64,000 nucleotides of DNA, taken from assembly GCF_051020975.1 (NCBI RefSeq), contig NW_027478168.1:7626001-7690000 (forward strand), written 5' to 3'. This document shows, one piece after another, positions 37,731 to 51,200 of the stretch (within the stretch, counting starts at the first letter, position 1; every line of letters begins with the position of its first letter). The translations under genes were made by a program, and so were the position numbers. The DNA is from Osmia lignaria lignaria. Its lineage: Eukaryota > Arthropoda > Insecta > Hymenoptera > Megachilidae. The notes under the pieces are model-generated. The model saw only the letters and a program-made list of their open reading frames with translations, was not told the DNA's origin and made no database searches.

Positions 37731-40700
37731 ACCCCAGAACATAAAAAGTAGGAAACTTAATTCTCTACAAAAAAGGTCTCTTAACATTTTGCCATAGCTC
37801 TCTTGGTTTCCGAGATATTTGCAGATTTATCTCCAGGGAAGCGGCCTGACGGACATATTTCGAGATATTTCTTCTTCTTGTTGTTCTTCTTCTGCACAGC
37901 TAAGCTGGAAGTGGCATTTGCAGCTCGCAGTAGTGCAGAGTTATCTCAAAGAAAGGGGCCACGGTGTTTCTGTATCTCTATTATGTTGGTGCGGCTTCGG
38001 AACTTTTAAATATCTTGATATATCTCGAGAACTACGCATCTGATCAAAAAATATCATAGCACATAAAAAGTAGGAAACTTAATTCTCTACAAAAAAGGTC
38101 TCTTAACATTTTGCCATAGCTCGCTTCGTTTCCGAGATATTTGCAGATTTATCTCAAGGGAAGGGGCCTGACGGACATATTTCGAGATATTTCTTCTTCT
38201 TCTTGTTCTTCTTCTGCACAGCTAAGCTGGAAGTGGCATTTGCGGCTCGCACTAGTGCAGAGTTATCTCAAAGAAAGGGGCCACGGTGTTTCTGTATCTC
38301 TATTATGTTGGTGCGGCTTCGGAACTTTTAAATATCTTGATATATCTCGAGAACTACGCATCTGATCAAAAAATATCATAGAACATAAAAAGTAGGAAAC
38401 TTAATTCTCTACAAAAAAGGTCTCTTAACATTTTGCCATAGCTCGCTTCGTTTCCGAGATATTTGCAGATTTATCTCCAGGGAAGGGGCCTGACGGACAT
38501 ATTTCGAGATATTTCTTCTTCTTGTTGTTCTTCTTCTGCACAGCTAAGCTGGAAGTGGCATTTGCAGCTCGCAATAGTGCAGAGTTATCTCAAAGAAAGG
38601 GGCCACGGTGTTTCTGTATCTCTATTATGTTGGTGCAGCTTCGGAACTTTTAAATATCTTGATATAACTCGAGAACTACGCATCTGATCAAAAAATATCA
38701 TAGAACATAAAAAGTAGGAAACTTAATTCTCTACAAAAAAGGTCTCTTAACATTTTGCCATAGCTCGCTTCGTTTCCGAGATATTTGCAGATTTATCTCA
38801 AGGGAAGGGGCCTGACGGACATATTTCGAGATATTTCTTCTTCTTGTTGTTCTTCTTCTGCACAGCTAAGCTGGAAGTGGCATTTGCGGCTCGCACTAGT
38901 GCAGAGTTATCTCAAAGAAAGGGGCCACGGTGTTTCTGTATCTCTATTATGTTGGTGCGGCTTCGGAACTTTTAAATATCTTGATATATCTCGAGAACTA
39001 CGCATCTGATCAAAAAATATCATAGAACATAAAAAGTAGGAAACTTAATTCTCTACAAAAAAGGTCTCTTAACATTTTGCCATAGCTCGCTTCGTTTCCG
39101 AGATATTTGCAGATTTATCTCCAGGGAAGGGGCCTGACGGACATATTTCGAGATATTTCTTCTTCTTGTTGTTCTTCTTCTGCACAGCTAAGCTGGAAGT
39201 GGCATTTGCAGCTCGCAATAGTGCAGAGTTATCTCAAAGAAAGGGGCCACGGTGTTTCTGTATCTCTATTATGTTGGTGCGGCTTCGGAACTTTTAAATA
39301 TCTTGATATATCTCGAGAACTACGCATCTGATCAAAAAATATCATAGAACATAAAAAGTAGGAAACTTAATTCTCTACAAAAAAGGTCTCTTAACATTTT
39401 GCCATAGCTCTCTTCGTTTCCGAGATATTTGCAGATTTATCTCCAGGGAAGCGGCCTGACGGACATATTTCGAGATATTTCTTCTTCTTGTTGTTCTTCT
39501 TCTGCACAGCTAAGCTGGAAGTGGCATTTGCAGCTCGCAGTAGTGCAGAGTTATCTCAAAGAAAGGGGCCACGGTGTTTCTGTATCTCTATTATGTTGGT
39601 GCGGCTTCGGAACTTTTAAATATCTTGATATATCTCGAGAACTACGCATCTGATCAAAAAATATCATAGAACATAAAAAGTAGGAAACTTAATTCTCTAC
39701 AAAAAAGGTCTCTTAACATTTTGCCATAGCTCGCTTCGTTTCCGAGATATTTGCAGATTTATCTCAAGGGAAGGGGCCTGACGGACATATTTCGAGATAT
39801 TTCTTCTTCTTGTTGTTCTTCTTCTGCACAGCTAAGCTGGAAGTGGCATTTGCGGCTCGCACTAGTGCAGAGTTATATCAAAGAAAGGGGCCACGGTGTT
39901 TCTGTATCTCTATTATGTTGGTGCGGCTTCGGAACTTTTAAATATCTTGATATATCTCGAGAACTACGCATCTGATCAAAAAATATCATATAACATAAAA
40001 AGTAGGAAACTTAATTCTCTACAAAAAACGTCTCTTAACATTTTGCTATAGCTCGCTTCGTTTCCGAGATATTTGCAGATTCAGCTCAAAGGAACGGGCC
40101 TGACGGACATATTTCGAGATATTTCTTCTTCTTGTTGTTCTTCTTCTGCACAGCTAAGCTGGAAGTGGCATTTGCAGCTCGCAATAGTGCAGAGTAATCT
40201 CAAAGAAAGGGGCCACGGTGTTTCTGTATCTCTATTATGTTGGTGCGGCTTCGGAACTTTTAAATATCTTGATATATCCCGAGAACTACGCATCTGATCA
40301 AAAAATACCCCAGAACATAAAAAGTAGGAAACTTAATTCTCTACAAAAAAGGTCTCTTAACATTTTGCCATAGCTCTCTTCGTTTCCGAGATATTTGCAG
40401 ATTTATCTCCAGGGAAGCGGCCTGACGGACATATTTCGAGATATTTCTTCTTCTTGTTGTTCTTCTTCTGCACAGCTAAGCTGGAAGTGGCATTTGCAGC
40501 TCGCAGTAGTGCAGAGTTATCTCAAAGAAAGGGGCCACGGTGTTTCTGTATCTGTATTATGTTGGTGCGGCTTCGGAACTTTTAAATATCTTGATATATC
40601 TCGAGAACTACGCATCTGATCAAAAAATATCATAGAACATAAAAAGTAGGAAACTTAATTCTCTACAAAAAAGGTCTCTTAACATTTTGCCATAGCTCGC

Positions 40701-41910
40701 TTCGTTTCCGAGATATTTGCAGATTTATCTCAAGGGAAGGGGCCTGACGGACATATTTCGAGATATTTCTTCTTCTTGTTGTTCTTCTTCTGCACAGCTA
40801 AGCTGGAAGTGGCATTTGCGGCTCGCACTAGTGCAGAGTTATCTCAAAGAAAGGGGCCACGGTGTTTCTGTATCTCTATTATGTTGGTGCGGCTTCGGAA
40901 CTTTTAAATATCTTGATATATCCCGAGAACTACGCATCTGATCAAAAAATACCCCAGAACATAAAAAGTAGGAAACTTAATTCTCTACAAAAAAGGTCTC
41001 TTAACATTTTGCCATAGCTCTCTTCGTTTCCGAGATATTTGCAGATTTATCTCCAGGGAAGCGGCCTGACGGACATATTTCGAGATATTTCTTCTTCTTG
41101 TTGTTCTTCTTCTGCACAGCTAAGCTGGAAGTGGCATTTGCAGCTCGCAGTAGTGCAGAGTTATCTCAAAGAAAGGGGCCACGGTGTTTCTGTATCTCTA
41201 TTATGTTGGTGCGGCTTCGGAACTTTTAAATATCTTGATATATCTCGAGAACTACGCATCTGATCAAAAAATATCATAGAACATAAAAAGTAGGAAACTT
41301 AATTCTCTACAAAAAAGGTCTCTTAACATTTTGCCATAGCTCGCTTCGTTTCCGAGATATTTGCAGATTTATCTCAAGGGAAGGGGCCTGACGGACATAT
41401 TTCGAGATATTTCTTCTTCTTGTTGTTCTTCTTCTGCACAGCTAAGCTGGAAGTGGCATTTGCGGCTCGCACTAGTGCAGAGTTATCTCAAAGAAAGGGG
41501 CCACGGTGTTTCTGTATCTCTATTATGTTGGTGCGGCTTCGGAACTTTTAAATATCTCGATATATCTCGAGAACTACGCATCTGATCAAAAAATATCATA
41601 GAACATAAAAAGTAGGAAACTTAATTCTCTACAAAAAAGGTCTCTTAACATTTTGCCATAGCTCGCTTCGTTTCCGAGATATTTGCAGATTTATCTCCAG
41701 GGAAGGGGCCTGACGGACATATTTCGAGATATTTCTTCTTCTTGTTGTTCTTCTTCTGCACAGCTAAGCTGGAAGTGGCATTTGCAGCTCGCAATAGTGC
41801 AGAGTTATCTCAAAGAAAGGGGCCACGGTGTTTCTGTATCTCTATTATGTTGGTGCAGCTTCGGAACTTTTAAATATCTTGATATAACTCGAGAACTACG
41901 CATCTGATCA
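37731..41910. repeat. Partly matching blocks at a 10-monomer offset (3220 bp)
   Basis: About 37731-38690 resembles about 40951-41910. Both begin with ACCCCAGAAC and end with a unit carrying GTGCAGCTTCGG and GATATAACTCGAG (38463 and 41683). Several bases differ in between (CTCTTGG, TAGCACAT, TTCTTCTTG), so this duplication is older or has been overwritten more than its neighbours. Confidence 0.65.
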
Positions 41911-44900
41911 AAAAATATCATAGAACATAAAAAGTAGGAAACTTAATTCTCTACAAAAAAGGTCTCTTAACATTTTGCCATAGCTCGCTTCGTTTCCGAG
42001 ATATTTGCAGATTTATCTCCAGGGAAGGGGCCTGACGGACATATTTCGAGATATTTCTTCTTCTTGTTGTTCTTCTTCTGCACAGCTAAGCTGGAAGTGG
42101 CATTTGCAGCTCGCAATAGTGCAGAGTTATCTCAAAGAAAGGGGCCACGGTGTTTCTGTATCTCTATTATGTTGGTGCAGCTTCGGAACTTTTAAATATC
42201 TTGATATATCTCGAGAACTACGCATCTGATCAAAAAATATCATAGAACATAAATTGTAGCAAACATAATTCTCTACAAAAAACGTCTCTTAACATTTTGC
42301 CATAGCTCGCTTCGTTTCCGAGATATTTGCAGATTTATCTCCAGGGAAGGGGCCTGACGGACATATTTCGAGATATTTCTTCTTCTTGTTGTTCTTCTTC
42401 TGCACAGCTAAGCTGGAAGTGGCATTTGCGGCTCGCACTAGTGCAGAGTTATCTCAAAGAAAGGGGCCACGGTGTTTCTGAATCTCTATTATGTTGGTGC
42501 GGCTTCGGAACTTTTAAATATCTCGATATATCTCGAGAACTACGCATCTGATCAAAAAATATCATAGAACATAAAAAGTAGGAAACTTAATTCTCTACAA
42601 AAAAGGTCTCTTAACATTTTGCCATAGCTCGCTTCGTTTCCGAGATATTTGCAGATTTATCTCAAGGGAAGGGGCCTGACGGACATATTTCGAGATATTT
42701 CTTCTTCTTGTTGTTCTTCTTCTGCACAGCTAAGCTGGAAGTGGCATTAGCGGCTCGCACTAGTGCAGAGTTATCTCAAAGAAAGGGGCCACGGTGTTTC
42801 TGTATCTCTATTATGTTGGTGCGGCTTCGGAACTTTTAAATATCTTGATATATCTCGAGAACTACGCATCTGATCAAAAAATACCATAGAGCATAAAAAG
42901 TAGGAAACTTAATTCTCTACAAAAAAGGTCTCTTAACATTTTGCCATAGCTCTCTTCGTTTCCGAGATATTTGCAGATTTATCTCCAGGGAAGCGGCCTG
43001 ACGGACATATTTCGAGATATTTCTTCTTCTTGTTGTTCTTCTTCTGCACAGCTAAGCTGGAAGTGGCATTTGCAGCTCGCAGTAGTGCAGAGTTATCTCA
43101 AAGAAAGGGGCCACGGTGTTTCTGTATCTCTATTATGTTGGTGCGGCTTCGGAACTTTTAAATATCTTGATATATCTCGAGAACTACGCATCTGATCAAA
43201 AAATATCATAGAACATAAAAAGTAGGAAACTTAATTCTCTACAAAAAAGGTCTCTTAACATTTTGCCATAGCTCGCTTCGTTTCCGAGATATTTGCAGAT
43301 TTATCTCCAGGGAAGGGGCCTGACGGACATATTTCGAGATATTTCTTCTTGTTGTTCTTCTTCTGCACAGCTAAGCTGGAAGTGGCATTTGCAGCTCGCA
43401 ATAGTGCAGAGTTATCTCAAAGAAAGGGGCCACGGTGTTTCTGTATCTCTATTATGTTGGTGCGGCTTCGGAACTTTTAAATATCTTGATATATCTCGAG
43501 AACTACGCATCTGATCAAAAAATATCGTAGAACATAAAAAGTAGGAAACTTAATTCTCTACAAAAAAGGTCTCTTAACATTTTGCCATAGCTCTCTTCGT
43601 TTCCGAGATATTTGCAGATTTATCTCCAGGGAAGCGGCCTGACGGACATATTTCGAGATATTTCTTCTTCTTGTTGTTCTTCTTCTGCACAGCTAAGCTG
43701 GAAGTGGCATTTGCAGCTCGCAGTAGTGCAGAGTTATCTCAAAGAAAGGAGCCACGGTGTTTCTGTATCTCTATTATGTTGGTGCGCCTTCGGAACTTTT
43801 AAATATCTTGATATATCTCGAGAACTACGCATCTGATCAAAAAATATCATAGAACATAAAAAGTAGGAAACTTAATTCTCTACAAAAAAGGTCTCTTAAC
43901 ATTTTGCCATAGCTCGCTTCGTTTCCGAGATATTTGCAGATTTATCTCCAGGGAAGGGGCCTGACGGACATATTTCGAGATATTTCTTCTTCTTGTTGTT
44001 CTTCTTCTGCACAGCTAAGCTGGAAGTGGCATTTGCAGCTCGCAGTAGTGCAGAGTTATCTCAAAGAAAGGGGCCACGGTGTTTCTGTATCTCTATTATG
44101 TTGGTGCGCCTTCGGAACTTTTAAATATCTTGATATATCTCGAGAACTACGCATCTGATCAAAAAATATCATAGAACATAAAAAGTAGGAAACTTAATTC
44201 TCTACAAAAAAGGTCTCTTAACATTTTGCCATAGCTCGCTTCGTTTCCGAGATATTTGCAGATTTATCTCAAGGGAAGGGGCCTGACGGACATATTTCGA
44301 GATATTTCTTCTTCTTGTTGTTCTTCTTCTGCACAGCTAAGCTGGAAGTGGCATTTGCGGCTCGCACTAGTGCAGAGTTATCTCAAAGAAAGGGGCCACG
44401 GTGTTTCTGTATCTCTATTATGTTGGTGCGGCTTCGGAACTTTTAAATATCTTGATATATCTCGAGAACTACGCATCTGATCAAAAAATATCATAGAACA
44501 TAAATTGTAGGAAACATAATTCTCTACAAAAAACGTCTCTTAACATTTTGCCATAGCTCGCTTCGTTTCCGAGATATTTGCAGATTCAGCTCAAAGGAAC
44601 GGGCCTGACGGACATATTTCGAGATATTTCTTCTTCTTGTTGTTCTTCTTCTGCACAGCTAAGCTGGAAGTGGCATTTGCAGCTCGCAATAGTGCAGAGT
44701 AATCTCAAAGAAAGGGGCCACGGTGTTTCTGTATCTCTATTATGTTGGTGCGGCTTCGGAACTTTTAAATATCTTGATATATCTCGAGAACTACGCATCT
44801 GATCAAAAAATATCATAGAACATAAAAAGTAGGAAACTTAATTCTCTACAAAAAAGGTCTCTTAACATTTTGCCATAGCTCGCTTCGTTTCCGAGATATT

Positions 44901-46499
44901 TGCAGATTTATCTCCAGGGAAGGGGCCTGAAGGACATATTTCGAGATATTTCTTCTTCTTGTTGTTCTTCTTCTGCACAGCTAAGCTGGAAGTGGCATTT
45001 GCAGCTCGCAATAGTGCAGAGTTATCTCAAAGAAAGGGGCCACGGTGTTTCTGTATCTCTATTATGTTGGTGCGGCTTCGGAACTTTTAAATATCTTGAT
45101 ATATCTCGAGAACTACGCATCTGATCAAAAAATATCGTAGAACATAAAAAGTAGGAAACTTAATTCTCTACAAAAAAGGTCTCTTAACATTTTGCCATAG
45201 CTCGCTTCGTTTCCGAGATATTTGCAGATTTATCTCAAGGGAAGGGGCCTGACGGACATATTTCGAGATATTTCTTCTTCTTGTTGTTCTTCTTCTGCAC
45301 AGCTAAGCTGGAAGTGGCATTTGCGGCTCGCACTAGTGCAGAGTTATCTCAAAGAAAGGTGCCACGGTGTTTCTGTATCTCTATTATGTTGGTGCGGCTT
45401 CGGAACTTTTAAATATCTTGATATATCTCGAGAACTACGCATCTGATCAAAAAATATCATAGAACATAAAAAGTAGGAAACTTAATTCTCTACAAAAAAG
45501 GTCTCTTAACATTTTGCCTTAGCTCGCTTCGTTTCCGAGATATTTGCAGATTTATCTCAAGGGAAGGGGCCTGACGGACATATTTCGAGATATTTCTTCT
45601 TCTTGTTGTTCTTCTTCTGCACAGCTAAGCTGGAAGTGGCATTTGCGGCTCACACTAGTGCAGAGTTATCTCAAAGAAAGGGGCCACGGTGTTTCTGAAT
45701 CTCTATTATGTTGGTGCGGCTTCGGAACTTTTAAATATCTCGATATATCTCGAAAACTACGCTTCTGATCAAAAAGTATCATAGAACATAAATTGTAGGA
45801 AACATAATTCTCTACAAAAAACGTCTCTTAACATTTTGCCATAGCTCGCTTCGTTTCCGAGATATTTGCAGATTCAGCGCAAAGGAACGGGCCTGACGAA
45901 CATATTTCGAGATATTTCTTCTTCTTGTTGTTCTTCTTCTCCACAGCTAAGCTGGAAGTGGCATTTGCAGCTCGCAATAGTGCAGAGTAATCTCAAAGAA
46001 AGGGGCCACGGTGTTTCTGTATCTCTATTATGTTGGTGCGGCTTCGGAACTTTTAAATATCTTGGTATATCTCGAGAACTACGCATCTGATCAAAAAATA
46101 CCATAGAACATAAAAAGTAGGAAACTTAATTCTCTACAAAAAAGGTCTCTTAACATTTTGCCATAGCTCTCTTCGTTTCCGAGATATTTGCAGATTTATC
46201 TCCAGGGAAGCGGCCTGACGGACATATTTCGAGATATTTCTTCTTCTTGTTGTTCTTCTTCTGCACAGCTAAGATGGAAGTGGCATTTGCGGCTCGCACT
46301 AGTGCAGAGTTATCTCAAAGAAAGGGGCCACGGTGTTTCTGAATCTCTATTATGTTGGTGCGGCTTCGGAACTTTTAAATATCTCGATATATCTCGAAAA
46401 CTACGCTTCTGATCAAAAAATATCATACAACATAAATTGTAGGAAACATAATTCTCTACAAAAAACGTCTCTTAACATTTTGCCATAGCTCGCTTCGTT

Positions 46500-48290
46500 T
46501 CCGAGATATTTGCAGATTCAGCTCAAAGGAACGGGCCTGACGGACATATTTCGAGATATTTCTTCTTCTTGTTGTTCTTCTTCTGCACAGCTAAGCTGGA
46601 AGTGGCATTTGCAGCTCGCAATAGTGCCGAGTAATCTCAAAGAAAGGGGCCACGGTGTTCTGTATCTCTATTATGTTGGTGCGGCTTCGGAACTTTTAAA
46701 TATCTTGATATATCTCGAGAACTACGCATCTGATCAAAAAATACCATAGAACATAAAAAGTAGGAAACTTAATTCTCTACAAAAAAGGTCTCTTAACATT
46801 TTGCCATAGCTCGCTTCGTTTCCGAGATATTTGCAGATTTATCTCAAGGGAAGGGGCCTGACGGACATATTTCGAGATATTTCTTCTTCTTGTTGTTCTT
46901 CTTCTGCACAGCTAAACTGGAAGTGGCATTTCCAGCTCGCAATAGTGCAGAGTTATCTCAAAGAGAGGAGCCACGGTGTTTCTGTATCTCTATTATGTTG
47001 GTGCGGCTTCGGAACTTTTAAATATCTTGATATATCTCGAAAACTACGCATATGCTCAAAAAATATCATAGAAGATTAAAAGTAGGAAACTTAATTCTCT
47101 ACAAAAAAGGTCTCTTAACATTTTGCCATAGCTCGCTTCGTTTCCGAGATATTTGCAGATTTATCTCAAGGGATGGGGCCTGACGGACATATTTCGAGAT
47201 ATTTCTTCTTCTTGTTGTTCTTCTTCTGCACAGCTAAGCTGGAAGTGGCATTTGCGGCTCGCACTAGTGCAGAGTTATCTCAAAGAAAGGGGCCACGGTG
47301 TTTGTGTATCTCTATTATGTTGGTGCGGCTTCGGAACTTTTAAATATCTCGATATATCTCGAAAACTACGCTTCTGATCAAAAAATATCATAGAACATAA
47401 AAAGTAGGAAACTTAATTCTCTACAAAAAAGGTGTCTTAACATTTTGCCATAGCTCGCTTCGTTTCCGAGATATTTGCAGATTCAGCTCAAAGGAACGGG
47501 CCTGACGGACATATTTCGAGATATTTCTTCTTCTTGTTGTTCTTCTTCTGCACAGCTAAGCTGGAAGTGGCATTTGCAGCTCGCAATAGTGCCGAGTAAT
47601 CTCAAAGAAAGGGGCCACGGTGTTCTGTATCTCTATTATGTTGGTGCGGCTTCGGAACTTTTAAATATCTTGATATATCTCGAGAACTACGCATCTGATC
47701 AAAAAATACCATAGAACATAAAAAGTAGGAAACTTAATTCTCTACAAAAAAGGTCTCTTAACATTTTGCCATAGCTCGCTTCGTTTCCGAGATATTTGCA
47801 GATTTATCTCAAGGGAAGGGGCCTGACGGACATATTTCGAGATATTTCTTCTTCTTGTTGTTCTTCTTCTGCACAGCTAAACTGGAAGTGGCATTTCCAG
47901 CTCGCAATAGTGCAGAGTTATCTCAAAGAGAGGAGCCACGGTGTTTCTGTATCTCTATTATGTTGGTGCGGCTTCGGAACTTTTAAATATCTTGATATAT
48001 CTCGAAAACTACGCATATGCTCAAAAAATATCATAGAAGATTAAAAGTAGGAAACTTAATTCTCTACAAAAAAGGTCTCTTAACATTTTGCCATAGCTCG
48101 CTTCGTTTCCGAGATATTTGCAGATTTATCTCAAGGGATGGGGCCTGACGGACATATTTCGAGATATTTCTTCTTCTTGTTGTTCTTCTTCTGCACAGCT
48201 AAGCTGGAAGTGGCATTTGCGGCTCGCACTAGTGCAGAGTTATCTCAAAGAAAGGGGCCACGGTGTTTGTGTATCTCTATTATGTTGGTG
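46500..48290. repeat. Tandem duplication of a 3-monomer block (965-bp offset)
   Basis: Units 46510, 46831 and 47153 match 47475, 47796 and 48118 at 965 bp, one short of three monomers because each first unit lost a T. Shared private bases are GTGCCGAG, GGTGTTCTG, CGCATATGCTC, GAAGATTAAAAG, GGGATGGGG and GTTTGTGTATC. The copies part just before CGGCTACGG near 48295 in the second copy, and upstream where the tails read AACGTCTC and AAGGTGTC. A frameshift variant was clearly copied here as part of the block. Confidence 0.88.
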
Positions 48291-51200
48291 CGGCTACGGA
48301 ACTTTTAAATATCTTGATATATCTCGAGAACTACGCATCTGATCAAAAAATATCATAGAACATAAAAAGTAGGAAACTTAATTCTCTACAAAAAAGGTCT
48401 CTTAACATTTTGCCATAGCTCGCTTCGTTTCCGAAATATTTGCAGATTTATCTCAAGGGAAGGGGCCTGTCGGACATATTTCGAGATATTTCTTCTTCTT
48501 GTTGTTCTTCTTCTGCACAGCTAAGCTGGAAGTGGCATTTGCGGCTCGCACTAGTGCAGAGTTATCTCAAAGAAAGGGGCCACGGTGTTTCTGAATCTCT
48601 ATTATGTTGGTGCGGCTTCGGAACTTTTAAATATCTCGATATATCTCGAAAACTACGCTTCTGATCAAAAAATATCATACAACATAAATTGTAGGAAACA
48701 TAATTCTCTACAAAAAACGTCTCTTAACATTTTGCCATAGCTCGCTTCGTTTCCGAGATATTTGCAGATTCAGCTCAAAGGAACGGGCCTGACGGACATA
48801 TTTCGAGATATTTCTTCTTCTTGTTGTTCTTCTTCTGCACAGCTAAGCTGGAAGTGGCATTTGCAGCTCGCAATAGTGCAGAGTAATCTCAAAGAAAGGG
48901 GCCACGGTGTTTCTGTATCTCTATTATGTTGGTGCGGCTTCGGAACTTTTAAATATCTTGATATATCTCGAGAACTACGCATCTGATCAAAAAATACCAT
49001 AGAACATAAAAAGTAGGAAACTTAATTCTCTACAAAAAAGGTCTCTTAACATTTTGCCATAGCTCGCTTCGTTTCCGAGATATTTGCAGATTTATCTCAA
49101 GGGAAGGGGCCTGACGGACATATTTCGAGATATTTCTTCTTCTTGTTGTTCTTCTTCTGCACAGCTAAGCTGGAAGTGGCATTTACAGCTCGCAATAGTG
49201 CAGAGTTATCTCAAAGAAAGGGGCCACGGTGTTTCTGTATCTCTATTATGTTGGTGCGGCTTCGGAACTTTTAAATATCTCGATATATCTCGAAAACTAC
49301 GCTTCTGATCAAAAAATATCATAGAACATAAAAAGTAGGAAACTTAATTCTCTACAAAAAAGGTGTCTTAACATTTTGCCATAGCTCGCTTCGTTTCCGA
49401 GATATTTGCAGATTTATCTCAAGGGAAGGGGCCTGACGGACATATTTCGAGATATTTCTTCTTCTTGTTGTTCTTCTTCTGCACAGCTAAGCTGGAAGTG
49501 GCATTTGCGGCTCGCACTAGTGCAGAGTTATCTCGAAGAAAGGGGCCACGGTGTTTCTGTATCTCTTATGTTGGTGCGGCTTCGGAACTTTGAAATATCT
49601 TGATATATCTCGAGAACTACGCATCTGATCAAAAAATATCATAGAACATAAAAAGTAGGAAACTTAATTCTCTATAAAAAAGGTCTCTTAACATTTTGCC
49701 ATAGCTCGCTTCGTTTCCGAGATATTTGCAGATTTATCTCAAGGGAAGGGGCCTGACGGACATATTTCGAGATATTTCTTCTTCTTGTTGTTCTTCTTGT
49801 GCACAGCTAAGCTGGAAGTGGCATTTGCGGCTCGCACTAGTGCAGAGTTATCTCAAAGAAAGGGGCCACGGTGTTTCTGTATCTCTATTATGTTGGTGCG
49901 GCTTCGGAACTTTTAAATATCTCGATATATCTCGAAAACTACGCTTCTGATCAAAAAATATCATAGAACATAAAAAGTAGGAAACTTAATTCTCTACAAA
50001 AAAGGTCTCTTAACATTTTGCCATAGCTCGCTTCGTTTCCGAGATATTTGCAGATTTATCTCAAGGGAAGGGGCCTGACGGACATATTTCGAGATATTTC
50101 TTCTTCTTGTTGTTCTTCTTCTGCACAGCTAAGCTGGAAGTGGCATTTGCGGCTCGCACTAGTGCAGAGTTATCTCAAAGAAAGGGGCCACGGTGTTTCT
50201 GTATCTCTATTATGTTGGTGCGGCTTCGGAACTTTTAAATATCTTGATATATCTCGAGAACTACGCATCTGATCAAAAAATATCATAGAACATAAATTGT
50301 AGGAAACATAATTCTCTACAAAAAACGTCTCTTAACATTTTGCCATAGCTCGCTTCGTTTCCGAGATATTTGCAGATTCAGCTCAAAGGAACGGGCCTGA
50401 CGGACATATTTCGAGATATTTCTTCTTCTTGTTGTTCTTCTTCTGCACAGCTAAGCTGGAAGTGGCATTTGCAGCTCGCAATAGTGCAGAGTAATCTCAA
50501 AGAAAGGGGCCACGGTGTTTCTGTATCTCTATTATGTTGGTGCGGCTTCGGAACTTTTAAATATCTTGATATATCTCGAGAACTACGCATCTGATCAAAA
50601 AATATCATAGAACATAAAAAGTAGGAAACTTAATTCTCTACAAAAAAGGTCTCTTAACATTTTGCCATAGCTCGCTTCGTTTCCGAGATATTTGCAGATT
50701 TATCTCAAGGGAAGGGGCCTGACGGACATATTTCGAGATATTTCTTCTTCTTGTTGTTCTTCTTCTGCACAGCTAAGCTGGAAGTGGCATTTGCGGCTCG
50801 CACTAGTGCAGAGTTATCTCGAAGAAAGGGGCCACGGTGTTTCTGTATCTCTATTATGTTGGTGCGGCTTCGGAACTTTTAAATATCTCGATATATCTCG
50901 AAAACTACGCTTCTGATCAAAAAATATCATAGAACATAAATTGTAGGAAACATAATTCTCTACAAAAAACGTCTCTTAACATTTTGCCATAGCTCGCTTC
51001 GTTTCCGAGATATTTGCAGATTCAGCTAAAGGAACGGGCCTGACGGACATATTTCGAGATATTTCTTCTTCTTGTTGTTCTTCTTCTGCACAGCTAAGCT
51101 GGAAGTGGCATTTGTAGCTCGCAATAGTGCAGAGTAATCTCAAAGAAAGGGGCCACGGTGTTTCTGTATCTCTATTATGTTGGTGCGGCTTCGGAACTTT

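Larger units (their letters stand above)
29458..46509. repeat. Array domain 4: 53 monomers, Q-head rich, A/B alternating
   Basis: This domain is marked by CTCCAGGG heads (C at position 16), often with AAGCGGCC (C24), and by the tail-side variant AGCTCTCTTCG. Q-heads are absent before 20442 and nearly absent after 46188 (one more at 52623). Over long stretches, such as 37819-42005, A-like Q-head units tend to alternate with B-like CGGCTCGCACTAG units, which suggests an ancestral 644-bp dimer. All five 319-bp units lie here. The unit at 42649 has a TAG at 42748-42750, and the unit at 32994 carries the frame-shifting GTGCAC insertion. Confidence 0.8.
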
